Source: Turbatrix aceti
Lineage: Eukaryota > Nematoda > Chromadorea > Rhabditida > Panagrolaimidae
Reading direction: 5' to 3'
Assembly: GCA_963969345.1 (NCBI GenBank)
Contig: OZ017769.1
Span: 3,291,600-3,355,599 of the forward strand
Length of the DNA: 64,000 nt
Below, piece by piece: positions 61,437-64,000 of this stretch. Position 1 is the stretch's first letter. Each line of letters begins with the position of its first letter. Under the pieces are notes generated by a model. The model saw nothing but the letters and a program-made list of their open reading frames with translations. It was not told the DNA's origin and searched no databases. The position numbers were made by a program, and so were the translations under genes.

Positions 61437-62766
61437 GACGTCGACAGTGAATCCGATCTTCTCAGCCTGCCTCTTCCGAGATATTGCTCAACATACTGGG
61501 TTGTCCCTATTTTTTAACTAATTTGTATTCCTATTTTTTTCTACTATAGTTCATATAGGGCGTCGAAGAAAGCATCCAGGCTCTCCTGGGTGTTTTCAAC
61601 GACGGTCCACCACTCACGAATTTTGACCGTTTACACTCTAGACGGTCAGAATTCGATGCGTTAATCGCAAAAGTTCACTTCTGCTTTGGTACAATCTCCA
61701 AGGTTGTTTTTTTTTAAATAACTGTTTTTATTTATTAAATTGCGTTTTTAATTGTTTGTTTGGCTTGTAATGTGAGGCCAGGTGTCCCGGCATTCAGCCC
61801 TACGTTGTCAGCGGTCCAAAAAGAAGAAAAAACAATCACGTTCTCGTCTTTCCTTTTTTTTGTGGATTTCAATTTTTTTGAAAAATTTGTGATCCGTTGT
61901 TTGTTCTCGTTCTCCCCACTTTTTTCCATCCGTGAAAAAAAATTTATAATCTATAAGCATATTTTTTTCAACAAATTTTGGAACGAGCTATGTTATTTAT
62001 CTAGTGCATTGCTTCTGGTAGCACAGCACCCCTCTTCTCCCCTAACAAAGAAATTTTGTTCCTTCTTTTTCTTATGTTAGCTCATTGTCAATGTTTCTAT
62101 TTTTTTTTATTATTTCAGTTTCCAGGCAATAAATAGTATTCTTATATTTTCCTGTTATTATTATTGCGCTAGATAAGAAAGAAAGAAGATAAAAATAAAA
62201 TTGGTGTACATTTTTTTGACTTGACTCGTTAATAAAAAAAGAAGAAGACGAAAGAGATGAAAGCGGTCGTCATGACTGACAGTCTTCAGGAAAAACAACA
62301 TTGGCACTGGCGCCCGCCAGCTTACTTGTCCCGCTTGACTGACTGGCATCGGAAAAAACGGAAAAAAAAAGAGGGGGGAAGAATGCTTCAACGCTGCCGA
62401 TGCCCGCTATGTCAAGATTTGCCACCCGGACTCCCAAATGGGTACTCGCAGCAACCGCGTTCCCAAACTAAATGTAGAAAAATGCAAAAAAGCATCGGAA
62501 TCCGTAAACTGATGGCAAAAAATGCAAAAAAAAACCACGGCCTAAAAAAAGAACGTAACCAAAAACATATCGTTACCACCAGGCTACTGCGTGCGCGCAG
62601 CGAGGATCTAGACACGAAAATTTTTCCTGTTCCATGCGAGATTTTTGCGTTGAAAAAAATTGAGTTTTACGAACTCAAAACTCTTCTTCGGCTTCAAAAA
62701 TAAGTAGCTTATTTTTGCCTTCTCCACTTTTTATCTCTCTTTTTGTACGTGTTGCTTTTTTAACCC
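61437..62766. other. Intergenic DNA between the ET-module gene and the last gene
   Basis: The 3' region of the Cys-rich gene, with a possible AATAAA at about 62127, and the promoter region of the next gene. A 12-bp inverted pair (GACCGTTTACACTCTAGACGGTC) lies at about 61625-61650. The open frames are A/T-homopolymer artefacts. Confidence 0.35.
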
Positions 62767-63410
62767 ATGGCCGCTGCAGTTGATGAGACCGAATCCGTCC
62801 CAGCAATCAGCGGTGAAGGTGAGAATGCTGTCGTCGCCGATGCCACCGCCAAAAATGCCGTCTCCGTTGTTGCCGCAGCAGCTGATTCAGCTCCGGTCGA
62901 CGGTGTCTTCGTCAGCTGGGCTCCGAAGACGCCGCGCCGTCGCACGAAAACGAAAAGACAGCTCAAACAGATGCTTGGCGTAGGCGCGTTGCTCCAGGCG
63001 TACAAAGAAGAGCAAAATAAGCCTCCACCGACCCCGGAAGTCGTCAACGGACAAAGCGACGTCGAATCAGTGTCCAAGAAGCACAAAAAGTGAGTTTCCA
63101 CATTTTTTAGGGGGTTTTTATATGTTTTTGGTCTTTTTTCAGGGTGAAAAAACCGAAGAAGCCCAAAAAGCCACGAGAAGAGTTGTCTGACGGCGAAATG
63201 TCGTCGTCGTCTTCCAGTAGCAGCTCATCGGAGTCGTCAGACGACGACGAAATGTCTGGACGGGCTTGGAGGAGGCAAAAACAGCGGGCTGCTGCCAAGT
63301 CTTCGAGCGTGGACTTAAAGAAGGTATTCCGGGATGTGTACGAGAACAGGCACAGTTTTGTGCAGCAATGCCAGTTTCAGCAGAAGATGAAGCTTCTGTG
63401 GTCTCTTCGG
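62767..63410 (+). CDS. Unrecognised Lys/Ser-rich protein, first two exons (continues beyond window)
   Basis: Exons 62767-63089 and 63143-63410 join in phase 2 to at least 197 residues and end at a donor (CGG|GTATGT) in phase 0; the rest lies beyond position 64000 or in exons I cannot see in the last 590 bp. The start is Ala/Val-rich (MAAAVDETESVPAISGEGE). Then come SWAPKTPRRRTKTKRQLKQM, a KKPKKPKKPR nuclear-localisation-like run, a run of ten serines and an acidic ESSDDDE patch, then RAWRRQKQRAAAK and a helical-looking FRDVYENRHSFVQQCQF. The composition suggests a nuclear protein. I do not recognise the family. Confidence 0.7.
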
Positions 63411-64000
63411 GTATGTTTTTAATGAAAAAAATTGAAAATGATGGGTTTTGGGATGTTTTTTGAATTTTATAAATGAAAATCAAGTTTTACGATTTTTGGA
63501 CCGAATTTCAACTTTTTTTTCAAATATTGATCGTAAAAATTGTTTTGAAAATTATTTTTTTGCAAAAATGTTTGGTTTTGGCACGAATTTTGTATTTTGT
63601 TTCAAAGAAAATTTTTTTAGACATAATTTATAACATTTTTGTTCAAATTTAATCGTAATTGCTCAAAATTCAGATTTTCGTTTTCCATTTTTATTCTGAT
63701 GTCTAAAATATTTTTGTGTTCTAAATTATGATTTTTTAACCAACACATGCTGCAATCGGGCGTATCTAAAAAAAAAACAACAACAAATTCTGATTGTTAT
63801 AATTTTTTTGCCTTTTTACAATTTTGACATTTTTGTTCAAATTTAATCGTAACCACCAAAAAACCGTAATTTGTAATTTTTGTTACCAATTGTTATTCAC
63901 ACGTCAAAAATTTTTTTTCTGTGTTGTAAATTACCTTTTTTTTACCGACACACACTCTAATCAATCGAATGTCAAAAAAAACAACAAATTGTTATCTGTG
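63411..64000 (+). other. Intron of the last gene, running off the window
   Basis: T/A-rich sequence with no visible exon. ATTTTTGTTCAAATTTAATCGTAA occurs twice (about 63637-63660 and 63830-63853), suggesting a decayed local duplication. Confidence 0.4.

Overview
The window looks like a chromosomal segment of a nematode. Evidence: short introns with gt...tttcag borders and almost no branch-point signal; very T/A-homopolymer-rich introns; paired secreted C-type lectins; splice acceptors placed directly before several start codons (as for spliced-leader trans-splicing); and a likely two-gene operon. The species cannot be named from the sequence. I joined exons by hand from splice sites and reading phase; no transcript data were available. 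I saw no tRNA, rRNA or CRISPR array.

Layout. 0-2.2 kb: a tandem pair of small secreted C-type lectins (+), each with its own duplicated promoter carrying a TGATAA site and a TATA box. 2.7-3.0 kb: a possible very small secreted-peptide gene (-). 3.2-5.5 kb: type 1 methionine aminopeptidase followed on the same strand (-) by an OXLD1-like mitochondrial protein, arranged like a nematode operon. 6.2-26.3 kb: a large RhoGEF (DH-PH-coiled coil) gene (+) with 17 joined exons in its longest form and at least one further internal start. Its introns carry tandem repeats, hairpins and a 1-kb palindromic mobile element. 27.1-27.8 kb: an 87-residue unknown protein (-) behind a textbook heat-shock element and TATA box. 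30.5-32.9 kb: an Iroquois-class homeobox gene (-). 32.9-54.2 kb: about 21 kb without a convincing gene, very likely including long-range regulatory DNA for the Iroquois gene, with two foldback elements. 54.2-55.4 kb: a Jagunal homologue (+). 55.4-59.3 kb: intergenic, with a 94-nt microRNA-like hairpin. 59.3-61.4 kb: a cysteine-rich single-pass membrane protein with three ET-module/Ly6-like repeats (+). 62.8 kb to the end: the first two exons of an unrecognised Ser/Lys-rich gene (+).

The genes do not form one pathway. Connections that can be read from the sequence are the MetAP1-OXLD1 pair (probable co-transcription), the lectin pair (recent duplication with divergence of the sugar-binding motif), and the Iroquois gene with its flanking desert. 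The best candidates for undescribed biology are the heat-shock-promoter mini-gene, the small secreted peptide, the hairpin at 57.8 kb, the palindromic element at 14.8-15.9 kb and the multiple starts of the RhoGEF.
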